Shown: piece by piece, positions 18,636-26,664 of the stretch
How the letters are laid out: every line of letters starts with the position of its first letter
Numbering within the stretch: the stretch's first letter is position 1
Assembly: GCF_003335045.1 (NCBI RefSeq)
Contig: NZ_QOZG01000004.1
Location: forward strand, 186,001 to 250,000
Length of the DNA stretch: 64,000 bases
Direction of reading: 5' to 3'
Origin: Paramesorhizobium salinisoli
Lineage (GTDB): Bacteria > Pseudomonadota > Alphaproteobacteria > Rhizobiales > Rhizobiaceae
Position numbers and translations under genes: made by a program
Notes under the pieces: model-generated
Told to the model about the DNA's origin: nothing
Seen by the model: the letters and a program-made list of their open reading frames with translations, nothing else
The model's database searches: none

Positions 18636-19754
18636 ATGAGGAAGATCGGCGTCGGTCTGATCGGCACGGGCTATATGGGCAAATGCCATGCCCTAGCCTG
18701 GAATGCGGTCAAGCCGGTCTTCGGCGATACACCCGATATCGCGCTGGTGCATCTCGGCGAGGCGAACGAGGAACTGGCGCGGGAGAAGGCGGCGGAGTTC
18801 GGCTTCGTCAAATCGTCGGGCGACTGGAGAAAAGTCGTCGAGGATCCGGAGGTCGATGTTGTCTCTGTGACGACGCCGAACAAATTCCACGCCGAGATGG
18901 CCATCGCGACGCTGCGGGCGGGGAAGCATCTATGGTGCGAAAAGCCGATGGCGCCGAATCTCGGGGATGCAGAGGCGATGCTGGAAGCGGCGCGGCAGTC
19001 CGGCAAGGTGGCGGTTCTCGGCTATAACTACATCCAGAACCCGACGATCCGCCATATCGGGCGGTTGCTGCGCGAGAATGCCATTGGCAGGGTAAATCAT
19101 GTTCGCGTCGAGATGGACGAGGATTTCATGGCGGATCCCGACGCGCCCTTTTCGCATCGGCACGAGGCCGTTTCCGGCTATGGCGCGCTTGATGATTTCG
19201 GCGTTCACCCGCTTTCGCTGATCACGGTGCTGCTTGGTCGGGTGACGAGCGTGATGTGCGACATGGCGAAGCCGCAGGAGCGGCGGAGAACCGCTGATGG
19301 CGCGGAGCGTGAGGTCGAGGTCCATGACGTGGCCAATGCCCTGATCAGGCTTGAAAACGGCGCTTCCGGCACGCTGCATTTCAACCGGGCGGCATGGGGG
19401 CGCAAGGGACGGATCGCGCTGCAGATATTCGGGTCGAAGGGCTCGATCCTGTTCGACCAGGAGAGGTTCAACGAGTTCCAGCTCTATCTCGCCAGCGACC
19501 GAGCGACGGAGCAGGGGTTTCGCACGATTCTCACGGGTCCGCAGCATGAACCCTATGGGCGGTTCATACCGGCGCCGGGGCATGGGCTGGGTTTCAACGA
19601 TCTCAAAATTATCGAATGTCGGGAATTGATCCGCCGCATTTCAGGCGACGGCGAAGTGAATATCATCGATTTCGAAGCGGGATTTCGGATCGAACGAACG
19701 GTTCACGCCATGGCGCGGTCGTTTCACGAGGGGCGCTGGATCGAGATTCCGTGA
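18636..19754 (+). CDS. Gfo/Idh/MocA family oxidoreductase, probably acting on an inositol isomer
   Basis: The 372-residue NAD(P)-dependent dehydrogenase has GLIGTGYMGKCHALAW at its start, CEKPMAPN near residue 100, and GYNYIQNP and FGVHPLSL in the substrate domain. ATG 18636 follows GGGAGGG. It has an exact IolR-like site upstream and lies beside the repressor gene. A role with scyllo-inositol or another isomer is plausible but inferred. Its 3' end overlaps the next convergent gene by about 30 bases. Confidence 0.85.
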   Translation: MRKIGVGLIGTGYMGKCHALAWNAVKPVFGDTPDIALVHLGEANEELAREKAAEFGFVKSSGDWRKVVEDPEVDVVSVTTPNKFHAEMAIATLRAGKHLWCEKPMAPNLGDAEAMLEAARQSGKVAVLGYNYIQNPTIRHIGRLLRENAIGRVNHVRVEMDEDFMADPDAPFSHRHEAVSGYGALDDFGVHPLSLITVLLGRVTSVMCDMAKPQERRRTADGAEREVEVHDVANALIRLENGASGTLHFNRAAWGRKGRIALQIFGSKGSILFDQERFNEFQLYLASDRATEQGFRTILTGPQHEPYGRFIPAPGHGLGFNDLKIIECRELIRRISGDGEVNIIDFEAGFRIERTVHAMARSFHEGRWIEIP

Positions 19755-20113
19755 GAGCGAAACGCATAATTCCTGAGTTTCTGGCGCGGTTTTCCCCTCG
19801 TTTCTGGTGATTTCGTGCCCATTATTGTTGGCTCTTCGGTCTCATGTTCCTCGCGAATGGTGACTTTCAGCTCGTTATTCGCATCGATTTCCCAAAGGAT
19901 GGCCGCATCGCGTTCCATGATTTCTGGATCAACCTCGACGCATTTGCCAAACACTTTCGGGCTTTCGCCAGCGAGATTCCGGAGAGCCGGTCTCAATTCC
20001 GTCTCGCATGTCGCGACCGTTTCATAGGATATCGTCGGCGTGGGCCGCTCTTTGCACACGGCCAAATCGTCCGAGCATGTAATCAAGAGCATAATGGCAG
20101 CCAGCTGTTCCAT
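19724..20113 (-). CDS. Small Cys-containing exported protein, stress-promoter driven
   Basis: The 129-residue protein begins MEQLAAIMLLITCSDD, like a short signal or lipoprotein leader. It has further cysteines in AVCKERPTPTISYETVATCE and FGKCVEVDP. GGAG precedes ATG 20113. I recall similar short proteins in Rhizobiales without a known role. The last 40 or so residues are basic and may be an extension unlike relatives, overlapping the 3' end of the convergent dehydrogenase gene. An EcfG promoter lies 24 bp upstream. Confidence 0.7.
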   Translation of the reverse strand: MEQLAAIMLLITCSDDLAVCKERPTPTISYETVATCETELRPALRNLAGESPKVFGKCVEVDPEIMERDAAILWEIDANNELKVTIREEHETEEPTIMGTKSPETRGKPRQKLRNYAFRSHGISIQRPS

Positions 20114-20136
20114 GGCCTGTCTCCTTTGACGGAATC

Positions 20137-20162
20137 AACGGAGAAAACTCGGAAATAGTTCC
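20137..20162 (-). promoter_or_regulatory. EcfG promoter of the small Cys-containing protein gene
   Basis: On the minus strand GGAAC (20162-20158) is followed after 17 bases by CGTT (20140-20137), the EcfG consensus, 24 bp before the start codon at 20113. Confidence 0.75.
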
Positions 20163-20257
20163 GTTGGCCGTCCAGGCTCCTCCCCTATAGCTAAGCACAA
20201 TCGCGTGTATAAGATGCTGCCGGCAGACCACAAAATTTAAGCAAGTTCAGTTTTTTC

Positions 20258-20282
20258 GGAACCTTTCGCCCCAAACCGCGTT
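20258..20282 (+). promoter_or_regulatory. EcfG promoter with no protein gene behind it
   Basis: GGAAC (20258-20262), 16 bases, CGTT (20279-20282) is an exact EcfG consensus on the plus strand. What follows is a short stretch without a supported reading frame, ending in an intrinsic terminator at 20425-20461. Confidence 0.75.
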
Positions 20283-20288
20283 CCCTCG

Positions 20289-20461
20289 ACATCGGCATCA
20301 GGTAGACCCCGCCCCCTCAGAAAGCCTAGTGCCGAGATCGCGAGCTTTCCCCTGATGCTTGCGGTCACCGCGCATTGCAAAAGGATGCACAGGTCCTGAT
20401 TTCAGACAGTGCGCGCAATCAAATGATCGTCATGGGCCCAAGCCCGTGGCGATCTTTTTTT
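20289..20461 (+). ncRNA. Candidate general-stress small RNA (GsrN-like)
   Basis: From an exact EcfG promoter (20258-20282) to a strong terminator (stem 20425-20437/20442-20454, T-run 20455-20461) there is a unit of about 170 nt. TCGGCA (20292-20297) pairs with TGCCGA (20330-20335) and holds a 32-nt loop with the C-rich GACCCCGCCCCCTCAG. A second small hairpin follows (GCGGT 20361-20365, ACCGC 20367-20371). Caulobacter GsrN, a sigma-T (EcfG) dependent RNA, also uses an exposed C-rich loop to pair with mRNAs and also lies by the stress locus. The only longer frame crosses the terminator. The start is estimated from the -10. Confidence 0.65.
20425..20461 (+). terminator. Intrinsic terminator of the candidate small RNA
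   Basis: A 13-bp stem with two G-T pairs (20425-20437 with 20442-20454), a CCAA loop and seven Ts at 20455-20461. The T-run is on the plus strand only. Confidence 0.85.
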
Positions 20462-20476
20462 GCCGAAAAGAAGAGT

Positions 20477-21484
20477 TCAGAGATCGAATTGGGAACGTGG
20501 AACATCCAGCGAATAGGTGACGCCGTCATCTTCGATATTGTAGGTCGAGGTGCCATTGACCGATATGGGCACGATGCGTTCCAGGACGGCGCTGCCGAAA
20601 CGGGCGTTGAGATCGGATTCCCTCAATGAGCCGGGAACCTTCTCGTCCCATTTTATCAAGAGCGACATTCTCTCGGTCCCGATATTTTCAAGCTTGCCGG
20701 AAATGGCGACGGTGCCCTGGCCGCTCGACAGCGCGCCATAGGATGTGGAGTTGACGATCAACTCATGGATGGCGAGGCCGATATGGAGGGCGGCGCCGGG
20801 GAAGATATAGGGATCGTCGCCCGAAAGGGTGAAGCGTGGATCCGAGACGTCGATATATTTCTGCATCTGCGAGCGGACGAGTTCACGAAACTGGGCGCCA
20901 CGCCAGTTAGAATCCGTGACCAGATCCTGGGAATAGGACAATGACTGCACGCGACCGCGGAACTTGAAAAGAAAATCGTCGACCGTTCCCGTGAAGCGAG
21001 CGGTCTGCATGGCGATGCTCTGGATGATGGCGAGCAGGTTTTTGGAGCGGTGACTGACCTCGCGCAAAAGGGTCTTGAGGACCTGTTCGCGGCGTTTCAA
21101 CTCTGTCACGTCAACCGCCGTCGTCACCACGCCGATAACAGTATCGGCACCGTCGCGATCGCAATCGATCGAAAGCTCGAACCAGCGCAACTGATCGCCG
21201 TGAGATACGGCGATTTCCACGCTTTGCGGCTCACCCGTCTCCAATACCAGAAGTTTGGCGGCGTCGAGCCTCGCCGCCGTGGATTCCTGCATGAGCTCAC
21301 GGTCATGTGCACCCACATGCCAAATATCGACCCAAATATCCGGCAGGTTTTCCGCCCAGAGATAGGCAAGGTCCGAGGTCTGGTACAGTACGCAGACATT
21401 GCTATTACGCAACGCCCGCAAGAGTGCACGCAATTTGCTGGCTTCTCTGCGGGCAGGCTTTTGGGTGGGCATAGGGCTGTTCAT
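20477..21484 (-). CDS. PAS-containing HWE-family sensor histidine kinase of the stress locus
   Basis: The 335-residue protein has no membrane segment. A PAS-like sensory region spans about 20-128, ending VDVTELKRREQ. The HWE-type kinase follows, with phosphoacceptor His145 in REVSHRSKNLLAIIQSIA, the AIHELIVNS N-box and the WDE motif near residue 290. HWE/HisKA_2 kinases phosphorylate PhyR in the alphaproteobacterial stress response, so PhyR, encoded just upstream, is the likely partner. ATG 21484 was chosen because the PAS region starts soon after; its ribosome site is weak. Confidence 0.87.
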   Translation of the reverse strand: MNSPMPTQKPARREASKLRALLRALRNSNVCVLYQTSDLAYLWAENLPDIWVDIWHVGAHDRELMQESTAARLDAAKLLVLETGEPQSVEIAVSHGDQLRWFELSIDCDRDGADTVIGVVTTAVDVTELKRREQVLKTLLREVSHRSKNLLAIIQSIAMQTARFTGTVDDFLFKFRGRVQSLSYSQDLVTDSNWRGAQFRELVRSQMQKYIDVSDPRFTLSGDDPYIFPGAALHIGLAIHELIVNSTSYGALSSGQGTVAISGKLENIGTERMSLLIKWDEKVPGSLRESDLNARFGSAVLERIVPISVNGTSTYNIEDDGVTYSLDVPRSQFDL

Positions 21485-21652
21485 GTCGTGATTGGCAAGC
21501 GGTGAACTGCGGTGCCGGTACCGCCTTTGAAAAATCCGGAGGGGACAAAAACAAGGCGGCCCGTCTTCATACGGGCCACTTCTCTTTGTCCAACCGTCTG
21601 CCAAATCCGGTGCCAAATGGTGTTCTGGCGTCTCCGGCAGTCCGGCGAAGCG

Positions 21653-21817
21653 TCATGCTCGACGAATGAAACTCGCAACCAGCGATATGACCAGCAGGGC
21701 GAGAAAAACGAAGAACAGAATCTGAGCGATACCAGCAGAAGCGCCGGCAATCCCGCCGAAACCAAGTGCGCCAGCCACCAGCGCCACAACCAGGAAAACA
21801 AGTGCATAATAGAGCAT
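21653..21817 (-). CDS. DUF1328 family small membrane protein
   Basis: The 54-residue protein [19 protein letters not shown]... has two transmembrane segments and the [18 protein letters not shown] centre typical of DUF1328. AGGAG precedes ATG 21817; a 10-codon longer frame has no ribosome site. These proteins are common stress-induced membrane proteins of unknown role. An EcfG promoter lies 31 bp upstream, and the sensor kinase follows on the same strand. Confidence 0.88.
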   Translation of the reverse strand: MLYYALVFLVVALVAGALGFGGIAGASAGIAQILFFVFLALLVISLVASFIRRA

Positions 21818-21847
21818 TTCCAATCTCCTCTCGTCCGTTTCAGCCAA

Positions 21848-21873
21848 AACGCCCAGCGGGGAGGATAGGTTCC
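21848..21873 (-). promoter_or_regulatory. EcfG promoter of the DUF1328 gene
   Basis: GGAAC (21873-21869), 17 bases, CGTT (21851-21848) on the minus strand, 31 bp before ATG 21817. Transcription could continue into the kinase gene. Confidence 0.75.
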
Positions 21874-21942
21874 CTTTTATCCGTGTTCTTCTTTCTTGCG
21901 TGATACTCCCCGGGACCGTGACAATCCCGGGGAGAAACTGGT

Positions 21943-22737
21943 TTATGCCGCTACTTTCGAACTCTCGTCAAAAAACAGGGCCTGGCTGATCAGTGCCTTT
22001 ACCATTTCGGGATTGAACGGCTTGGTGACCAGGAATGTCGGCTCAGGGCGTTCTCCGGTGAGAAGTCTTTCCGGAAAAGCGGTAATGAAGATTACTGGAA
22101 TGGTATTCTTCTGGAGGATGTCGTTGACCGCATCGATGCCGGAGCTTCCGTCAGCCAGCTGGATGTCGGCGAGCACCATGCGGGGTTTGGTGGATTTATA
22201 GAGATCCAGCGCCTCATGTCGGGTGCGGGCTACACCCACGACCTCATGGCCGAGGCTCTCAACCATCTGCTCGATATCCATGGCGATCAGAGGTTCGTCC
22301 TCGATGATCATGATCCTCGTGGCGACCTGCCGTGAAATCTCGACCGAGGCTTTTGCCAGCAGAGAGGACAGTTCCTCTTCACCTATGCCCAGCACCTCGG
22401 CAGCCTCCTGCTCAGTAAAACCTTCCACCGAAACGAGAAGGAAAGCCTGCCTCGCCCTCGGAGCGACCATCGACAGGTTGGCTGCGGCATGCGTCTCCCA
22501 GGCAAATTCGGAGGTTGGTTCGGGAACACGGATCGTTGTTGACTCGAACATGGTGGAGAAAAGTCGATAAAGCCCTATCCTGTCGGTTGAAGTTTGCGGA
22601 AAAATGGAAACATCCGCGATAAGCGCTTCCAACGTTGCCGCTACATAGGCATCGCCGGATGTCTGCGAGCCGGTGACGGCACGAGAAAAACGGCGCAGAT
22701 AAGGAAGATGCGGCGCGATACGCGTCGATAATGACAT
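21943..22737 (-). CDS. phyR: General stress response anti-anti-sigma regulator PhyR
   Basis: The 264-residue protein has the PhyR layout: a sigma-like domain (about 5-135) with no DNA-binding role, then a receiver domain (about 140-260) with phosphoacceptor Asp191 in [10 protein letters not shown], acidic pocket EDE and KPF. When phosphorylated, PhyR binds NepR and frees EcfG. ATG 22737 follows GGGAG; the longer frame adds a non-conserved leader. It diverges from nepR-ecfG, the standard arrangement. Confidence 0.96.
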   Translation of the reverse strand: MSLSTRIAPHLPYLRRFSRAVTGSQTSGDAYVAATLEALIADVSIFPQTSTDRIGLYRLFSTMFESTTIRVPEPTSEFAWETHAAANLSMVAPRARQAFLLVSVEGFTEQEAAEVLGIGEEELSSLLAKASVEISRQVATRIMIIEDEPLIAMDIEQMVESLGHEVVGVARTRHEALDLYKSTKPRMVLADIQLADGSSGIDAVNDILQKNTIPVIFITAFPERLLTGERPEPTFLVTKPFNPEMVKALISQALFFDESSKVAA

Positions 22738-22785
22738 GTCTTTGAGCTCCCTTAGACCCGTAAAGTTACGGTACAGCCGTTGCGA

Positions 22786-22810
22786 AACGCAAGATCGAAA
22801 AAAAAGTTCC
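22786..22810 (-). promoter_or_regulatory. EcfG promoter of phyR
   Basis: GGAAC (22810-22806), 16 bases, CGTT (22789-22786) on the minus strand, about 50 bp before ATG 22737. Stress sigma control of phyR gives positive feedback. Confidence 0.8.
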
Positions 22811-22819
22811 ACCCACGTC

Positions 22820-22844
22820 GGAACTTTTTCAACGCCCATGCATT
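22820..22844 (+). promoter_or_regulatory. EcfG-like promoter of nepR-ecfG
   Basis: GGAAC (22820-22824), 16 bases, CATT (22841-22844), one base off the CGTT consensus. It is back to back with the phyR promoter and 62 bp before ATG 22907. Confidence 0.6.
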
Positions 22845-22906
22845 ATGCTCCCCAATACGGCATTAAAGTGCGGCGCATTTGGAAGTGAAAATGGCTGGGA
22901 CAAATT

Positions 22907-23125
22907 ATGACTGAAAAATCCAATCTTCGTCCGAGGGCGGGGCATGGGGGGGCAGGTGATGCCCGCTCCTCACGCCGGGACGAGCTGGGCCCCAATACCG
23001 AGATCGGCTCGAAGCTGAGGGCTCTTTATACCTCGATTCAGGAAGAAACCATTCCTGACAGGTTCCTCGATCTACTCGAAAAGCTGGATCAGGCAGAGCA
23101 AAGCTCCACCGATGGGGCCGCTTAA
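22907..23125 (+). CDS. nepR: Anti-sigma factor NepR
   Basis: The 72-residue protein has the NepR core from about residue 30: IGSKLRALYTSIQEETIPDRFLDLLEKLDQAE. Both alpha helices contact EcfG or PhyR in known complexes. The N-terminal 28 residues are variable and probably unstructured. NepR binds and blocks EcfG until PhyR~P takes it away. The gene ends 24 bases before ecfG. Confidence 0.95.
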   Translation: MTEKSNLRPRAGHGGAGDARSSRRDELGPNTEIGSKLRALYTSIQEETIPDRFLDLLEKLDQAEQSSTDGAA

Positions 23126-23149
23126 TGACGGAACTATGGGAGCGGCACT

Positions 23150-23716
23150 ATGGGAAGTAACCCCTTGAGCGATGGTGGGGCTGAGTTCAAAAGAGACCTG
23201 CTGGCGTCTCTTCCCAGCCTGCGCGCCTTTGCCGTTTCGTTGATCGGGCAACAGGACAAGGCTGATGATCTCGTGCAGGACACGATCATGAAGGCCTGGG
23301 CCAAGCAGGAGTCCTTCGAGATGGGGACCAATATAAAGGCCTGGCTCTTTACCATTCTCAGGAACGAGTTCTACAGCCAGATGCGCAAGCGCGGCCGAGA
23401 GGTCCAGGACAGCGAAGGGACATTTACGAGCCAACTTGCGGTTCATCCCTCACAATATGGCGCTCTCGATCTGCAGGATTTCCGCAAGGCACTCGACCAG
23501 CTTCCCGCCGACCAGCGCGAAGCGATCATCCTGATCGGCGCCTCCGGCTTTGCCTATGAGGAGGCGGCGGAAATATGCGGCTGTGCGGTGGGTACGATCA
23601 AAAGCCGGGTCAGCCGCGCGCGGACGCGTCTCCAGGAACTTCTGGGTGTCAGCGGCGAAGCCGATTATGGCCCGGACGCCATTTCCGCACCCGCAACGTC
23701 ACGGTCGTTCGCCTGA
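23150..23716 (+). CDS. ecfG: General stress ECF sigma factor EcfG (RpoE-like)
   Basis: The 188-residue ECF sigma factor has region 2 (about 15-85, with DKADDLVQDTIMKAWAKQESF and WLFTILRNEFYSQMRK). Region 4 (about 105-165) has LDQLPADQREAIILIGASGFAYEEAAEICGC and a GTIKSRVSRAR recognition helix. EcfG-type sigmas read GGAAC-N16/17-CGTT, and ten such sites are seen within 10 kb. GGGAG precedes ATG 23150. Confidence 0.95.
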   Translation: MGSNPLSDGGAEFKRDLLASLPSLRAFAVSLIGQQDKADDLVQDTIMKAWAKQESFEMGTNIKAWLFTILRNEFYSQMRKRGREVQDSEGTFTSQLAVHPSQYGALDLQDFRKALDQLPADQREAIILIGASGFAYEEAAEICGCAVGTIKSRVSRARTRLQELLGVSGEADYGPDAISAPATSRSFA

Positions 23717-23724
23717 GCGACTTT

Positions 23725-24111
23725 TCAAGCGCCGATGGCCGGATGTTTCGAAACCGCGGTGGCTATCGCCTCGACGAGAGCAGTGCTTTCGAAGGGCTTC
23801 AAGACAACGGGCGATATCGGAAATCCAGTCACTCCTCGTCTGTAATGGTTATAGGCGGTGGCGAACACAACCGGCAGTCCGACGAGTTGGAGCTGGGCTG
23901 CGGCAGCGAGCGTCGAGACGCCCTTTACGCGGACTTCCATGATCGCGGCGGCGTAGGGCGGTTTGGCTCGGATATATGCTCCCAGCTCGTCGAGACTATG
24001 GACGAGGTCGATCACCGCCGCGCCGGCTTCTTCTGCAATTCTCTGTATTTCAAGAGCGATAAGGAGTTCTTCTTCCAGGACCAGCAGTCTGGCATCGTTC
24101 AATCTCGTCAC
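23725..24111 (-). CDS. Single-domain receiver protein lacking the phosphoacceptor Asp
   Basis: The 128-residue protein is a lone receiver domain. The phosphoacceptor position holds Glu59 (AAIMEVRVKG) and the acidic pocket is EEE at 13-15, while Thr85 and Lys105 of the active site remain. FATAY at 83-87 resembles the motif of FAT GUY response regulators that act in alphaproteobacterial stress signalling. The substitution may mimic the phosphorylated state. The frame starts at GTG 24111 with a weak ribosome site. It converges on ecfG. Confidence 0.8.
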   Translation of the reverse strand: MTRLNDARLLVLEEELLIALEIQRIAEEAGAAVIDLVHSLDELGAYIRAKPPYAAAIMEVRVKGVSTLAAAAQLQLVGLPVVFATAYNHYRRGVTGFPISPVVLKPFESTALVEAIATAVSKHPAIGA

Positions 24112-24281
24112 CGCGGGTCCTCCGGGCGGATCGGCTCAAAACCCTGTAAGGTTTCCGGAAGTCACGATGCGCTGCTTCAATCACAGCATCCCTCGAGGAT
24201 GCTCGGCGTTAATGACCATCCTTATTGGCAACGAGAGTCGTTCTGTCATTTAACTTTGACATAGCAGCACGGCAGCGGACA

Positions 24282-24307
24282 GGAACGGTTTGCGCAACCC
24301 CGGCGTT
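24282..24307 (+). promoter_or_regulatory. EcfG promoter of the Crp/Fnr-type regulator gene
   Basis: GGAAC (24282-24286), 17 bases, CGTT (24304-24307), 22 bp before ATG 24330. Confidence 0.75.
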
Positions 24308-24329
24308 GATCTCAGTTCCGTGACGGCTG

Positions 24330-25091
24330 ATGGAGGCATCTGGATTGACCGAGATTTCTACGACGCGACGTATTGAATGCGAAAAATGCCCATTGCACGG
24401 CATTCCTCATTTTCGGGACCTCGAAGATACTGAACGCGCCTTTATTTCTACATTCAAAATTGGGGAAATGACGGTTCGTTCCGGCGCTACCATTTTGATG
24501 GAGGGAAGCGCCAGCCCTCATCTTTATACCGTTCTTTCGGGGTGGGGATTTCGTTACAAGATGCTCGACGATGGACGGCGGCAAATCCTCAATTTTGTGT
24601 TTGCGGGGGATCTCATTGGTTTGCAGGGATCGCTGATGGAGGAGATGCAGCATTCCATCGAGGCTCTTTCTACATTCACCCTTTGCGTTTTTCAGAAGGA
24701 TGGTCTTCCCAAGCTGTTCGGCAATCTTCCGCGATTGGCCTTTGATGTCACCTGGCTTGCAGCGCGCGAGGAGATCATGCTTGACGAGCACCTCCTGAGC
24801 GTAGGACAGCGTAGCGCTCTCGAGAGGGCGGCCTATCTCATTGCGTTTCTTTACCAGCGCGCCAAGGCCGTTCGTATGTTGAACGGGCAAAATGTTATCC
24901 CGGTGACGCAACAGCATATTGCGGATAGCCTGGGGCTTTCGCTCGTCCACACCAACAAGACCCTGAAGAAACTTGCCGACCGCAAGGCGCTGAGCTGGGG
25001 GGAGGGAGGTTGCAGCGTCCTGGATGAGGCCGTGCTGCTCGACATATCGGGCTGGGAGGGTTTGCCGGCATTGAAACGGGTCTATATCTGA
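24330..25091 (+). CDS. Crp/Fnr family transcriptional regulator
   Basis: The protein (253 residues from ATG 24330) has a cyclic-nucleotide-binding-like fold (about 45-150) with GATILMEGSASPHLYTVLSGW and FVFAGDLIGLQG. A Crp-type winged helix follows (about 170-235) with PVTQQHIADSLGLSLVHTNKTLKKL. Two N-terminal cysteines (CEKC) recall Fnr-like proteins but lack the full cluster ligand set. GGAGG at 24332-24336 sits inside the frame and suits TTG 24345 better than ATG 24330, so the true start may be five codons later. Its EcfG promoter places it under the stress sigma. Confidence 0.88.
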   Translation: MEASGLTEISTTRRIECEKCPLHGIPHFRDLEDTERAFISTFKIGEMTVRSGATILMEGSASPHLYTVLSGWGFRYKMLDDGRRQILNFVFAGDLIGLQGSLMEEMQHSIEALSTFTLCVFQKDGLPKLFGNLPRLAFDVTWLAAREEIMLDEHLLSVGQRSALERAAYLIAFLYQRAKAVRMLNGQNVIPVTQQHIADSLGLSLVHTNKTLKKLADRKALSWGEGGCSVLDEAVLLDISGWEGLPALKRVYI

Positions 25092-25246
25092 ATGTCCTGC
25101 TGTCTATGTTTGTCCGTTCATGTTTTGATGGAATCGGAAAACCGCAGCACACGTTTTCTGAACCTGCGCCAAGAACATTGAATTTCGTTTTTCATCCGGG
25201 AAAGCGTATGGTTTGATGGCAAGTCCCCCTCCAGCTCTACGATCCG

Positions 25247-26650
25247 ATGAACGATACTTCGCAATCATTACCTGCATCTTTTCAATCGAGCATGACATAC
25301 AGGCGGCAGCTTGCGGTGGTCATCTCGCTCGCCCTTGTCCTGTTGACGGCCTCATCGACCGTGTTTTTGTCGCGTGGTGTCGACAGGCAACTGGCCGATG
25401 TCTCCAATACCTACGAATTGCTTCAGGAGTCGGACCACACGCTCCTGCTTGTCACCAATATGGAGACCAGTCAGCGCGGTTATCTCCTGACTTTGCAAAG
25501 TTCCTATCTCGATCTCTACCGCGCCGCATCGCTGTCGATCGACGAATCCCTGAAACGACTGGCTGAAATGACGCGGGGCAATCCTTCACAGGAGACACGC
25601 GTCAGGGAGATCGAAACGCTTACCGCGCGAAAGCAGGCCGAGGTGAAGCAGACCATTGGACTGGCGATAGATGGCAAACAAGTAAAAGCGCTGGAGGAGA
25701 TCCGCAGCGACCAAGGCAAGGTCCTGATGGATCGGTTGCGCGAGACTGTCCGCGATTTCAGGGACGAGGAAGACCGGCGGCTCATCAAACGCAATGAAAC
25801 AATAAACCGGACCCGGAACTGGCTGACAATTGCGGCGCTGGCGGCTCTCGCCAGCGCCGTCATGCTGGCGTGCCTGTTATTCAACCGGGTGCAGCGTTAT
25901 GTGAGACAGCTCAGTGAAGGGCAGTCGGCGCTGTTGTCGGAAAACGTACTTTTGGAACAGCGGGTGAGAGAACGGACCGCGGAGCTGGAAAATGCGCGCG
26001 CACTTGCGGAGCGCGAGAGAGAGCGTGTCGAGGTGCTGCTACAGGACAGCAACCACCGCATCGGCAATTCGCTGGCGACGGTCTCCTCGCTCCTGGGGCT
26101 GCAACTGCGTCAGGCGACCAATGAGGACGCGCGAAGGGTGCTGATCGCCGCGCGCGATCGCGTACAGACGATCTCAACGGCGCATCGCCGCCTGCGGCTC
26201 GGCGAGGACATGGAAACGGTGCGCGCAGATGAATTCCTGAAGGCGGTCATTGACGATATGAGGGTTTCCCTGGTGCCGGGCGACAGGATCAACTTCGAGA
26301 CCGGGTTTGCGCCGCTCAGCCTGAATGCGCGTGACGTCACCACCATCGGCATCATCCTGGGTGAACTCGTCACCAATGCGATCAAGCATGCCTTTCCGGA
26401 CAATCGCGGAGGGACAGTGTCCGTCACCTTCGATCGGGGGGAAGACGGAATCATGGCTTTGACGGTCGCCGATGACGGCATTGGCCAGGGGAATCGAAAG
26501 AACCCGCGAAATTCGAAACACCAGGGTCTCGGTATGCTGGTGATCGAGCAGCTTTGCGTGCAATTCGGCGATGCGCCGCATTATGACTCCGGCGGGGATA
26601 CAGGCACCAGGGCGGTGGTCCGCTTTCCCTCTCTCGACGTTCGGGATTGA
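25247..26650 (+). CDS. CHASE3-domain HisKA_2 sensor histidine kinase
   Basis: The 467-residue protein has transmembrane segments at about 22-44 and 192-212 enclosing a periplasmic CHASE3-like helical domain with NMETSQRGYLLT. A coiled coil follows (about 230-262), then HisKA_2 with His270 in QDSNHRIGNSLATVSSLLGLQ and an HATPase domain with ELVTNAIKHAF and DDGIG. HisKA_2 kinases are the usual PhyR kinases, so it is a candidate membrane sensor for the stress pathway. No EcfG promoter precedes it. Confidence 0.9.
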   Translation: MNDTSQSLPASFQSSMTYRRQLAVVISLALVLLTASSTVFLSRGVDRQLADVSNTYELLQESDHTLLLVTNMETSQRGYLLTLQSSYLDLYRAASLSIDESLKRLAEMTRGNPSQETRVREIETLTARKQAEVKQTIGLAIDGKQVKALEEIRSDQGKVLMDRLRETVRDFRDEEDRRLIKRNETINRTRNWLTIAALAALASAVMLACLLFNRVQRYVRQLSEGQSALLSENVLLEQRVRERTAELENARALAERERERVEVLLQDSNHRIGNSLATVSSLLGLQLRQATNEDARRVLIAARDRVQTISTAHRRLRLGEDMETVRADEFLKAVIDDMRVSLVPGDRINFETGFAPLSLNARDVTTIGIILGELVTNAIKHAFPDNRGGTVSVTFDRGEDGIMALTVADDGIGQGNRKNPRNSKHQGLGMLVIEQLCVQFGDAPHYDSGGDTGTRAVVRFPSLDVRD

Positions 26651-26664
26651 GACAAGAAGCGTCA

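Noticed and set aside
20375-20629. 84-codon plus-strand frame after the EcfG promoter
   Set aside because: It runs through the strong terminator at 20425-20461 and antisense into the sensor kinase gene, and has no ribosome site.
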